64,000 nt of DNA from Streptomyces sp. TN58 (GTDB lineage Bacteria; Actinomycetota; Actinomycetes; Streptomycetales; Streptomycetaceae). The stretch is from positions 1,612,001 through 1,676,000 of the forward strand of contig NZ_CP018870.1 in the NCBI RefSeq assembly GCF_001941845.1. Direction: 5' to 3'. A program made the translations under genes and the position numbers. Numbering within the stretch: position 1 is the stretch's first letter; each line of letters begins with the position of its first letter. Shown piece by piece: positions 16,681 to 24,487 of the stretch. The notes under the pieces are model-generated. The model was not told where the DNA came from. It saw only the letters and a program-made list of their open reading frames with translations, and did no database searches.

Positions 16681-17685
16681 TCAGGCGGCCAGCGTGCCAC
16701 GGGCGATGACGTGCGGGCCGAAGCGCGTACGGACCCGGTCCGTGATCGCCTCCAGCCGGCGCGCCTTCTCGTCCTCTGGGTCGAGACTGAGCTGCCGTGC
16801 GGCCCGTTCGGCCGGTATCAGCTCCTCGGCCCGCAGGGACAGCGCGCGGACCCGGGCCCGTTGCAGGCCGAGGCCCTCGTACAGGGCGTAGGCCGTGGCG
16901 GTCAGGGCCGTCGAGTGCGCGGTGGGCTCGGCCAGGGTGCGGGTCCGGGTGAGCGTGGTGCGGTCGGCGCAGCGGACGGCGAGCGTGAGGACCCGGCACA
17001 CCTGCCCGTCCTGTTGCGTACGAAGCTTCGCGCCGAGCTCCTCCGTCAGCGAGAGCAGCGCCCGCCGGTGCCGTCCGGGATCCAGCTCGTCCCGGTCGAA
17101 GAGCCGCTCGGCGGCGACGGCGCGGGCGGCCGCGCCCGGCCGGACGGGGGTCCGGTCGATCCCGAGGGCGCGCTCGTGCACCTCGCGGCCGAGCCGGGCG
17201 CCGAGGATCCGCCGCAGGGCGGCGGGCGGGGCGGCGGCGACCCGGCCGACGGAATCGAGGCCGTAGGAGCACAGGGTGCGGGCGGCCTTGGGCCCGACCC
17301 CGTCGAGCGCGGTGACGGGCTTGTCCGCCATGAAGTCCCGTACGGCGGCGGGGTCTTCGGGGAGCACGACGGTCCCGCCGGGCCTTGCCTCGCGGGCCGC
17401 GGCCCGGGCCAGCATGGGATTTCCGGCCACGCCGACGGCCGCGTCCACGCCGTACAGGGCGAGGGCCCGGACCCGGATCACGGCGGCCAGCCGGGGGGCG
17501 TCGCAGCCGAAGTAGCGCAGCGCGCCGCGGACATCGGCGAGGGCGGCGTCCGGCGGCAGGGCCTGCACGTCCGGGGTGATGCCGCCGAGCAGGGCGAGCA
17601 CCCCGGCGTACTCCCGCGCCCCGAGCGGCCCTCCGCCGGCGGGGTGCAGCCGCAGGCACATCACGGCCTTCCCGGCGGGGCTCAT
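16681..17685 (-). CDS. ImuB-like Y-family polymerase homologue, probably non-catalytic
   Basis: 334 aa. Similar to the Y-family palm/thumb/little-finger architecture: 'DAAVGVAGNPMLARAAA', the helix-hairpin-helix 'KPVTALDGVGPKAARTLCSYG' (split: 'LDGVGPKAARTLCSYG'), and a little-finger region with 'EELGAKLRTQ'. The N-terminus lacks the D-x-D-x-FF metal motif, and the usual S-x-D-E is replaced around 'ALPPDAALADV', so polymerase activity is unlikely. ImuB proteins act as an adaptor that brings DnaE2 to the beta clamp during damage-induced mutagenesis. The ATG overlaps the dnaE2 stop by 4 nt (ATGA). No ImuA gene is visible. Confidence 0.8.
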   Translation of the reverse strand: MSPAGKAVMCLRLHPAGGGPLGAREYAGVLALLGGITPDVQALPPDAALADVRGALRYFGCDAPRLAAVIRVRALALYGVDAAVGVAGNPMLARAAAREARPGGTVVLPEDPAAVRDFMADKPVTALDGVGPKAARTLCSYGLDSVGRVAAAPPAALRRILGARLGREVHERALGIDRTPVRPGAAARAVAAERLFDRDELDPGRHRRALLSLTEELGAKLRTQQDGQVCRVLTLAVRCADRTTLTRTRTLAEPTAHSTALTATAYALYEGLGLQRARVRALSLRAEELIPAERAARQLSLDPEDEKARRLEAITDRVRTRFGPHVIARGTLAA

Positions 17686-20600
17686 CCCGCGCTCCCCGGG
17701 CTGGAGTGCCACAGCTTGCGGCCGGTCGCGGGGCCGGTGCCGGGCGGCTGGAGGTCGGCCCAGGGGTTCATCTCGTACCCCGTGGACATGCGGATCGTGC
17801 GCCCGGGGCCCTTCGCCGCCGGCTCCCCGGGGGCGGCCGCGCTCCCGCCCTCGGCGGCCGGTTCGCCGGAGGCGCTGGCGGGGGGCGGCTCGGCGAGCCG
17901 GGCCGCCACCGCGTCCAGGCCGCCCGCCGCCCGCAGTTCCACCAGCTCGGCCAGGTCCCACGCCGCCGCTCCGACCACGCTCAGGCTCTGCGGTCCCCTG
18001 CGCTGCACGACACCTCGTACCAGCAGCAGGAAGGAGTGGAAGACGGTGTGCGCGCACCGCTCGTGGCTGTCGTCGAAGAAGGCCAGGTCGACCAGGCCCG
18101 TGCCGTCGTCCAGTGTCGTGAAGACGACCCGCCGCCCGGAGCGGATCGGTGGGGTCTGGGTGGCGGCCTTGGCCCCCGCTACCAGGACGGTCCGCCCGTG
18201 CTCGGCCTCCCGCAGCCGGCGCGCCGGGATCACTCCCAGCTCGGCCAGGAAGGCGTGGTGGTCGCCCATCAGGTGCCGGGAGGCGTCCATGCCGAGGACG
18301 CCCAGCTCGGCGCTGAGCCGTTCCGCGTCGCTGAGGTCGGGCAGCCCGACGGACGCCGTGGACCGGCCTCCCTCCAGCGGGAGTTGGGCGCCTCGCACGC
18401 CGGCCGCGCGCTGTGCGCCGTGCAGTTCCGTCAAGTGCAGCAGCAGGTCGCGCCGGTTGGCGCCGAAGGAGTCCAAGGCCCCGACCTGGGCGAGCCGTTC
18501 GGCGACGGGGCGTCCCGGGTGGGCCCGGTCCCAGAAGTCGCGCAGGGAGGCGTAGGGCTGCCCGGACTCGATCCGGGCCGCTTCGGCCTCGCTGATGCCG
18601 TGGACGTCGGTGAGCCCCAGCCGCAGCCCCCACACCCCACCGGTCTCGGACACCAGTTCGATGCGGTGGGCGACCGCCGACCGGTTCACGTCCAGCGGCA
18701 GCACCGGCACGCCCCGCCGCCGCGCGTCCGCCAGCAGCAGCCGCTTCGGGTACATCCCCGGGTCGTGGGTCAGCAGCCCGGCGTAGAAGGCAGCCGGGTG
18801 GTGCGCCTTCAGCCACGCCGACTGGTAGGTGGGGACGGCGAAGGCCACCGCGTGCGCCTTGCAGAAGCCGTACGAGCCGAAGGCCTCCACGATCTCCCAG
18901 GTACGGGCGATCACCTCCAGCGAGTAGCCGCGTTCGGCGGCCTTCGCCGCGAACCACACCTTGATCCGTGCCTGCGACGGCGGATCGGACAGCCCGCGCC
19001 GCACGCGGTCCGCCTCGTCCCGGCCGCAGCCGGTCATGACGTCCACGATCTGGATGATCTGCTCGTGGAAGACCACCACCCCGTACGTCTCGCGCAGCGC
19101 GTCGGCGAGGTCCGGGTGCGGGAAGCGCACCGGCGCCCGCCCGTGCCGGGCCTCGATGAAGGGCCGCACCATGTCGGCGGCCACCGGCCCCGGGCGGAAG
19201 AGGGAGATGTCGACGACCAGGTCGTGGAAGGTGGCCGGCTGGAGCCGTCCCACCAGGTCCCGCTGGCCCGGCGATTCGATCTGGAAGCAGCCCAGCGTCT
19301 CGGCCGAACGGATCAGCTCGTACGTGGCCCGGTCGCCCGGCGGCACCTGCGCCGGGTCGTCCAGGTCGAGCTCCTCCCCCGTGCCGCGCCGGATCTCCGC
19401 GACCGCGTGCGCCATCGCGGACTGCATCCGCACGCCCAGCACGTCCAGTTTGAGCAGTCCCAGCTCCTCCACGTCGTCCTTGTCGAACTGGGACATGGGG
19501 AAGCCCTCGCCGCTGGTGGGGACCACCGGCGTACGGGCGAGCAGCGAGGCGTCGGAGAGCAGCACCCCGCACGGGTGCATGGCGATCCCGCGCGGCAGCG
19601 CGTCCAGCGACTCGACGAGTTCCCACAGCCGCCCGTACGACTCCCCGCGCACGTCGCGCAGTTCGGGGAGCTCCCGCAGGGCGGCGCGGGCGTCGCGGGC
19701 CCGGATGTGCGGGAAGGCCTTGGCGAGCCGGTCGGTGACGGCCGGGTCCATGGACAGGGCGGCGCCGACGTCCCGGATGGCGTGGCGGACGCGATAGGTC
19801 TCGGGCATGGAGACGGTGGCGACGCGCTCGGCGCCGAACCGGTCGATGATCCGCCGGTAGACCTCCAGCCGGCGGGCGGACTCCACGTCGATGTCGATGT
19901 CGGGCAGGACGCGCCGGCGCTTGGACAGGAAGCGCTCCATCAGCAGGCCGTGCTCGACGGGGTCGGCGTGCGCGATCCCGAGCAGGTGGTTGACGAGGGA
20001 GCCGGCTCCGGAGCCGCGGGCCGCCACCCGGATGCCCATCTCCCGTACGTCGTCCACCACCTGGGCGACCGTCAGGAAGTACGAGGCGAAGCCGTGGTGG
20101 GCGATGATGTCGAGCTCGTGGTGCATCCGCTCCCAGTAGGCGGGGTCGTCCGCGTAGCCGCGCAGCACCATGCCGGCGGAGGCCCGGGAGGCGAGGACCC
20201 GCTGCGCGCTGCGGTGGGCGGCGCCGACGAGCCGGGGCTCGGGGAAGTGCACGGAGCCGATGCCGAGGTCGTCCTCGGGGTCCACGCGGCAGGCCTCGGC
20301 GGTGTGCCGGGTCTGCGCGAGCAGGCGCCGGGCGTCGGCGGGGCCGAGGCCGGCCGCCCGGGCGATCAGGTCGGCGGCCTCGGCCATGGCGGCGGGGTCC
20401 TTGAGCCAGCGCTCGCCGGTGTCGAGAGGGCCCCGGCCGTCGATGGGGACCAGCCGGCGGGCGGCGTCGAGGATGTCGGCGACCGGGCCCTGGCCGGGGT
20501 CGGCGTAGCGGACGGCGTTGGTGAGCACGGCCGGGACGCCCTGCTCTGCGGCGAAGCCGACGGTACGGGCGGCCAGCCGCAGCGAGCCGGGGCCGGTGCC

Positions 20601-21221
20601 GGTACGGCCGTGGTGGACTGCCTCCAGGCGCAGGGAGTCGCCGTAGATCTCCCGCCAGGGCGCGAGCAGCCGGGCGGCCCGGTCGGGGCGGCCCGCGGCG
20701 AGCGCCCGCCCCACCTCGGAGCCGGGGCCGAGCAGGACGAGGACGCCTTCCCCGCGCAGGGCGTCCCAGGGCACGAGCGGGACCTCGGCGGACGCCGCGT
20801 GGGCGGCGGTGACCATCCGGCACAGCTCGGCCCAGCCGGCGGCCCCGTCCCGGGCCAGGAAGACGGCCCGGGCGGCGGACTCGTCCAGGAAGGCCCCGCC
20901 CTTGACGGGGGTGCGCCGCCGGTACGAGACCTCGCCCGGACCGCCGCCCGCGGCGGGCGCGGTCGAGCCCCCCGGCCCGGCCGATCCCGCCGCGGGGGAC
21001 CCGGCGGGCGAGACCGCCATGTCCACGCCGAACAGCGGCCGGATGCCCGCCTGCGCCGCCGCCTTCGCGAACCGGACCGCACCCGCCAGGGTGTCGCGGT
21101 CGGTCAGGGCGAGGGCGTCCATCCCCCGCTCGGCGGCACGCTCCGCCAGCCGTTCCGGGTGCGATCCTCCGTAGCGCATGGAGAACCCCGAAACGGTGTG
21201 CAGATGCGTAAAACCAGGCAC
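17682..21221 (-). CDS. dnaE2: Error-prone DNA polymerase III alpha subunit DnaE2
   Basis: 1179 aa. The N-terminal PHP domain begins 'PGFTHLHTVSGFSMRYGGSH' and continues with 'DALALTDRDTLAGA'. The polymerase core has 'DIDIDVESARR' and 'LGLLKLDVLGVRMQSAM', and the HhH and OB regions follow near the C-terminus ('LLLVRGVVQRRG'). It performs translesion synthesis and induced mutagenesis with the ImuB-like partner encoded next. The GTG at 21221 has GGAGGCCGCGG immediately upstream; the frame continues 30 codons further but through promoter-like DNA and an SOS-box-like site. Expected control is by LexA. Confidence 0.93.
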   Translation of the reverse strand: MPGFTHLHTVSGFSMRYGGSHPERLAERAAERGMDALALTDRDTLAGAVRFAKAAAQAGIRPLFGVDMAVSPAGSPAAGSAGPGGSTAPAAGGGPGEVSYRRRTPVKGGAFLDESAARAVFLARDGAAGWAELCRMVTAAHAASAEVPLVPWDALRGEGVLVLLGPGSEVGRALAAGRPDRAARLLAPWREIYGDSLRLEAVHHGRTGTGPGSLRLAARTVGFAAEQGVPAVLTNAVRYADPGQGPVADILDAARRLVPIDGRGPLDTGERWLKDPAAMAEAADLIARAAGLGPADARRLLAQTRHTAEACRVDPEDDLGIGSVHFPEPRLVGAAHRSAQRVLASRASAGMVLRGYADDPAYWERMHHELDIIAHHGFASYFLTVAQVVDDVREMGIRVAARGSGAGSLVNHLLGIAHADPVEHGLLMERFLSKRRRVLPDIDIDVESARRLEVYRRIIDRFGAERVATVSMPETYRVRHAIRDVGAALSMDPAVTDRLAKAFPHIRARDARAALRELPELRDVRGESYGRLWELVESLDALPRGIAMHPCGVLLSDASLLARTPVVPTSGEGFPMSQFDKDDVEELGLLKLDVLGVRMQSAMAHAVAEIRRGTGEELDLDDPAQVPPGDRATYELIRSAETLGCFQIESPGQRDLVGRLQPATFHDLVVDISLFRPGPVAADMVRPFIEARHGRAPVRFPHPDLADALRETYGVVVFHEQIIQIVDVMTGCGRDEADRVRRGLSDPPSQARIKVWFAAKAAERGYSLEVIARTWEIVEAFGSYGFCKAHAVAFAVPTYQSAWLKAHHPAAFYAGLLTHDPGMYPKRLLLADARRRGVPVLPLDVNRSAVAHRIELVSETGGVWGLRLGLTDVHGISEAEAARIESGQPYASLRDFWDRAHPGRPVAERLAQVGALDSFGANRRDLLLHLTELHGAQRAAGVRGAQLPLEGGRSTASVGLPDLSDAERLSAELGVLGMDASRHLMGDHHAFLAELGVIPARRLREAEHGRTVLVAGAKAATQTPPIRSGRRVVFTTLDDGTGLVDLAFFDDSHERCAHTVFHSFLLLVRGVVQRRGPQSLSVVGAAAWDLAELVELRAAGGLDAVAARLAEPPPASASGEPAAEGGSAAAPGEPAAKGPGRTIRMSTGYEMNPWADLQPPGTGPATGRKLWHSSPGSAG

Positions 21222-21291
21222 CCGCGGCCTCCTGCTTCGCTCGTAGAACACCACCCCCGCTCTCCACCATAGAGCAATTCGAATATCCGTG

Positions 21292-21307
21292 CGAAACACT
21301 TGTTCGA
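21292..21307 (-). promoter_or_regulatory. SOS (LexA)-box-like site upstream of dnaE2
   Basis: On the minus strand the site reads TCGAACAAGTGTTTCG. Compared with the actinobacterial LexA consensus TCGAAC-N4-GTTCGA, the left half is perfect and the right half starts GTT but has one inserted T. It lies about 70 bases before the chosen start, next to possible -35/-10 elements, which fits damage induction of dnaE2/imuB. Confidence 0.6.
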
Positions 21308-21376
21308 TCACCTGAGGGTCATCCGTTCGGCCCGCCCCTGCTGCGGGCCGCCCCCCGCACGCCCAGCGTGTGAGAC

Positions 21377-22411
21377 ATGACCCCGCCCCAAGGCTTCCTC
21401 GCCGAGTTCAAGGACGCCGTGACCCCCCGGGCGGCGCTGCTCGTCCTGGGCGTCCTCGCCCTCCAGCTCGCCTTCGTCACCTCGTACATCGGGGCCTTCC
21501 ACCACCCCAAGCCCCACGACATCCCCATCGCCGTGGCCGCGCCCGCCGCACCGGCCGCCGAGCGGGCCGCGCAACAGCTCGGCGCGCTGCCCGGAGACCC
21601 GCTCGCCCCCCGGGTCGTCGACGACGAGGCCGCCGCGCGCGCCCAGGTCGAGAACCGGGACGTCGACGGCGCCCTGATCGTCGACCCGGCCGGCCCGGCC
21701 GACCGGCTGCTGGTCGCCTCCGGCGCCGGAGCCTCGCTCTCCCAGGCCCTGGAGGAAGTCGTGGGCGCCGCCGAACGCGCCCAGGGACGCACGGTCCGGG
21801 TCACCGACGTGGCCCCGGCCGCCAAGGGCGACAGCCGCGGCCTGAGCTCCTTCTACCTCGTCATCGGCTGGTGCGTGGGCGGCTACCTGTGCGCCGCGAT
21901 CCTCGCGATCAGCGCCGGCGCCCGGCCCGCGAACACCCACCGCGCCGCGATCCGGCTCGGCGCGCTGCTCGTGTACTCCCTCGCCGCCGGACTGCTCGGC
22001 GCGGTCATCGCCGGCCCGGTCCTGAACGCGCTGCCCGGCAGCCTCCCGGGCCTGTGGGGACTGGGCACGCTCGTCGTCTTCGCCGTCGGCGCGATCACCC
22101 TCGCCTTCCAGGGAGTGGCGGGCGTCATCGGCATCGGCCTGGCGATCCTGCTGGTCGTGGTCCTCGGCAACCCGAGCGCCGGCGGCGCCTACCCGTACCC
22201 GCTGCTGCCGCCGTTCTGGAGCACGATCGGCCCGGCGCTGCCGCCGGGCGCGGGCACGTACGCCGCGCGCTCCATCACCTACTTCGGCGGAAACGGCGTC
22301 GGCGGCCCGATGCTCGTCCTGGCCGCGTGGGCCGTCGTGGGGGCGGCGGTCACCCTGGGCTCCGCCGCGACCGCCCCCACGGCGGACAGCCGTCCGCTCC
22401 CGCGGGGGTGA
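21377..22411 (+). CDS. Multi-pass membrane protein, YhgE/Pip- or DUF3533-like
   Basis: 344 aa. One N-terminal transmembrane helix (residues about 18-38) is followed by a soluble loop of roughly 110 residues (about 40-150). Five or so hydrophobic helices follow (about 158-180, 195-215, 225-245, 248-268 and 310-330). This one-plus-five layout with a large extracytoplasmic loop is that of ABC-2-like YhgE/Pip and DUF3533 proteins. They may export or scaffold envelope components; no ATPase partner is adjacent. It is divergent from dnaE2, with its start 69 bp from the SOS-like site. Confidence 0.7.
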   Translation: MTPPQGFLAEFKDAVTPRAALLVLGVLALQLAFVTSYIGAFHHPKPHDIPIAVAAPAAPAAERAAQQLGALPGDPLAPRVVDDEAAARAQVENRDVDGALIVDPAGPADRLLVASGAGASLSQALEEVVGAAERAQGRTVRVTDVAPAAKGDSRGLSSFYLVIGWCVGGYLCAAILAISAGARPANTHRAAIRLGALLVYSLAAGLLGAVIAGPVLNALPGSLPGLWGLGTLVVFAVGAITLAFQGVAGVIGIGLAILLVVVLGNPSAGGAYPYPLLPPFWSTIGPALPPGAGTYAARSITYFGGNGVGGPMLVLAAWAVVGAAVTLGSAATAPTADSRPLPRG

Positions 22412-22427
22412 CGGTTCCGGGCGTCGG

Positions 22428-23100
22428 CCCGGGCCGGTGGTGCTGGGGCTCTGCCCCAGACCCCGCGCCTCAATCGCCGGCGGGGCTTGGGTGGTGTGGG
22501 GCGGTGCCCCGCCGGAATGTCTCCTCGGCTCGCGCGGTGCCCAGGATTGCGGAGGTGGATCGGTGGTGCGCGCTCGTCCTGCGGGGACACTCCGCCGTGT
22601 CCCCACCCCACGGTGTGGCTCCGCCAGTACTCGGTAGCCGCCGAGGGGGCTTTGGGGACACCTTTCTCGTCGCGGTTGGAGCGGGGACGGGGAGGGGTGT
22701 CCCCGCAGGACGAGGCGTCACCGCCGGGCACCGTGGTGATCGCTCGCGCTCGCCGAGCCGAGGAGACACCCCTGCCCGGCCCCGCGACCGCCCGCACCAT
22801 CCCAGCCCCGCCGGCGCTTGAGGCGCGGGGCCTGGGGCAGCGCCCCAGCACCACCGGCCCGGGGGCCACCCCCAAACCGCAACCCCCCACAGGAGCGGAG
22901 GGGCCCCGGCACACCGGCCCCGGCCGACGCCCGAAACGGCCACCCCCGCGGGAGCGGAAGGGCCCGGCCCCGCGACCGCCCGCACCACCCAAGCCCCGCC
23001 GGCGCTTGAGGCGCGGGGCCTGGGGCAGAGCCCCAGCACACCGGCCCGGGGGCCACCCCGAAACCGCCACCCCCCGCGGGAGCGAAAGGGCAGGGCCCCA
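22428..23100. repeat. Gene-free palindromic and tandem repeat block
   Basis: I see no supported gene between 22412 and 23198. The block holds a long imperfect inverted repeat. 22428-22490 matches the inverse of 22800-22863, 22513-22533 matches the inverse of 22752-22770, and 22572-22591 matches the inverse of 22698-22715, so the arms converge on a centre near 22645. A direct repeat of 188 bp follows (units from 22781 and 22969). The shared core CCGCCGGCGCTTGAGGCGCG occurs at 22806 and 22994, and inverted near 22461. Such DNA could form a large cruciform or RNA fold; a mobile-element remnant or transcription-stop region is possible. Confidence 0.75.
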
Positions 23101-23198
23101 GAAGGCGCCCCGCGAACGCCGAGTGCGCCCTACCGCACTCCTCCCCCAGCGCGCACAATCGCCGTGACGACTCACATCGACCGTGAGGGAGGGAGCGC

Positions 23199-24101
23199 GT
23201 GCGCGATCAGGTGCGCACAGCGGACGGGCGCGCTCTGACCGTGGAGCGCTGGGGCGATCCGGACGGCAAGCCCGTCTTCCTGCTCCACGGCATGCCCGGC
23301 AGCCGCCTGGGACCGGCCCCCCGGGGCATGGTTCTCTACCAGCGCCGGATGCAGCTCATCGCCTACGACAGACCCGGCTACGGCGACTCCGACCGCCATC
23401 CCGGCCGCACCGTCGCCGACGTGGCCCATGACGTGGCCGCCGTGGCCGACGCCCTCGGCCTGGACAGGTTCGCGGTGGCCGGCCGCTCCGGAGGCGCCGC
23501 CGGCGCCCTGGCCTGCGCCGCCCTGCTGCCGGACCGGGTCACGCGTACCGCGGCGATGGTCGGGCTGGCCCCCCGGGACGCGGAGGACCTGGACTGGTTC
23601 GCCGGGATGGCCGCATCGAACGTCAGGGAGTACACGACCGCCTCCACCGATCCCGAGGAGCTGGCCGCCCGGCTGATCCCGCGTGCCGACGGCATCCGCA
23701 AGGACCCGGGGCGGCTGCTGGACGAGCTGCGGCGGGAACTGACCGACAACGACCGCATGATCGTCTCCGATGCCGGGCTGCGGTCGATGCTGTTGCGCAA
23801 CTACCGTGAGGGGCTGCGCCGTTCGGCGTACGGCTGGATCGACGACGTCCTCGCCTTCAGCCGTCCCTGGGGCTTCGACCCCGCCGACATCCGCTGTCCG
23901 GTGCTGATCTGGCACGGGGAGCTCGACGTGTTCTCCCCCGTGGGCCACTCCCGTTGGCTGGCCCGCCGGATCCCGGGGGCGACCACCGCGATCGAGCCGG
24001 CCGCCGCGCACTTCGCCGCGCTGCGCGCGCTGCCCGACGTACTGAACTGGCTGCTGCGCGACCTGCCCACCCCGCCCCTGAGCGAACAACGGTCCGCGTA
24101 G
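23199..24101 (+). CDS. Alpha/beta hydrolase
   Basis: 300 aa, cytosolic. The fold motifs are 'VFLLHGMPGSRLG' (oxyanion turn) near residue 27, 'IAYDRPGYGDSDRHPGRT' near 54, and nucleophile elbow 'VAGRSGGAAGALA' near 95. The usual G-x-S-x-G reads GRSGG. The acid is likely in 'HGELDVFSP' and the His in 'AAAHFAAL'. The reaction is probably ester, lactone or epoxide hydrolysis, unresolvable by eye. The GTG at 23199 has GAGGGAGG upstream. It precedes the FxSxx cluster by nearly 200 bp and is probably separate from it. Confidence 0.88.
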   Translation: MRDQVRTADGRALTVERWGDPDGKPVFLLHGMPGSRLGPAPRGMVLYQRRMQLIAYDRPGYGDSDRHPGRTVADVAHDVAAVADALGLDRFAVAGRSGGAAGALACAALLPDRVTRTAAMVGLAPRDAEDLDWFAGMAASNVREYTTASTDPEELAARLIPRADGIRKDPGRLLDELRRELTDNDRMIVSDAGLRSMLLRNYREGLRRSAYGWIDDVLAFSRPWGFDPADIRCPVLIWHGELDVFSPVGHSRWLARRIPGATTAIEPAAAHFAALRALPDVLNWLLRDLPTPPLSEQRSA

Positions 24102-24193
24102 TGGATCCTGCCGTCCGGCGAACGGCCGAATGCGCCACCTCGGGAAATACGCCGCACTCGCTATAGAACGGTTGACCAGGCGTCATGTCTCGG

Positions 24194-24221
24194 TTGCCAA
24201 TGGGGTGTGGCCGAGTAAAGT
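24194..24221 (+). promoter_or_regulatory. Candidate promoter of the FxSxx operon
   Basis: TTGCCA (24194-24199) and TAAAGT (24216-24221) are 16 bases apart in a stretch visibly richer in A/T than its surroundings. Transcription from about 24228 would give a leader of some 65 nt before the precursor gene. A second TTGACG at about 24227 lacks a clear -10. Confidence 0.35.
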
Positions 24222-24294
24222 CCACGCTTGACGGCAGCGCGTCGCTGTTGTCATTCACATGCCCATTCCATATGGCTTCCCCGAGGACGGTGTC

Positions 24295-24459
24295 GTGAAC
24301 ACTTCCGCAACCCCCCCGACCAGCACGGTCAAGGCCCGCCGGGTCCCGCTCGCCAAGATCGACGTCGAGACCGCCGCCGCGGCCGCGACGCTCGGCCGCG
24401 TGCTGCCCGCCGAATCCGGCCGTCCGGTTCAGGCACCGATCTTCAACTCCGCGCTCTGA
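24295..24459 (+). CDS. fxsA: FxSxx-COOH RiPP precursor peptide (FxsA)
   Basis: 54 aa. The leader includes 'KARRVPLAKIDVETAAAAA' and 'LGRVLPAESGRPVQAP', and the peptide ends IFNSAL, so the last five residues FNSAL fit the F-x-S-x-x-COOH signature exactly. In this family the maturase joins the Phe ring to the Ser two residues on, making a three-residue cyclophane. The GTG at 24295 follows GAGGAC at a good distance; an upstream in-frame ATG at 24259 lacks an RBS. The maturase gene starts 28 bp after the stop. The final product and any leader cleavage are unknown. It is short enough to be missed by gene callers. Confidence 0.9.
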   Translation: MNTSATPPTSTVKARRVPLAKIDVETAAAAATLGRVLPAESGRPVQAPIFNSAL

Positions 24460-24487
24460 CACGGAGTAAGCGCTCTAGACTGGCGGA

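Noticed and set aside
16681..21270. Single 1529-residue protein spanning imuB and the dnaE2 region
   Set aside because: It is one long frame formed by the imuB frame running antisense-free through dnaE2 in a shifted phase; the upstream part is Arg/Pro/Gly noise while dnaE2 is intact in its own frame.
22428..22870. Insertion sequence
   Set aside because: Long inverted repeats are present but no transposase frame, so only a repeat/remnant call is justified.
22437..23175. Several 60-300 residue open frames in the repeat block
   Set aside because: They follow the GC-rich repeats, are compositionally biased, have no RBS and change frame with each repeat unit.
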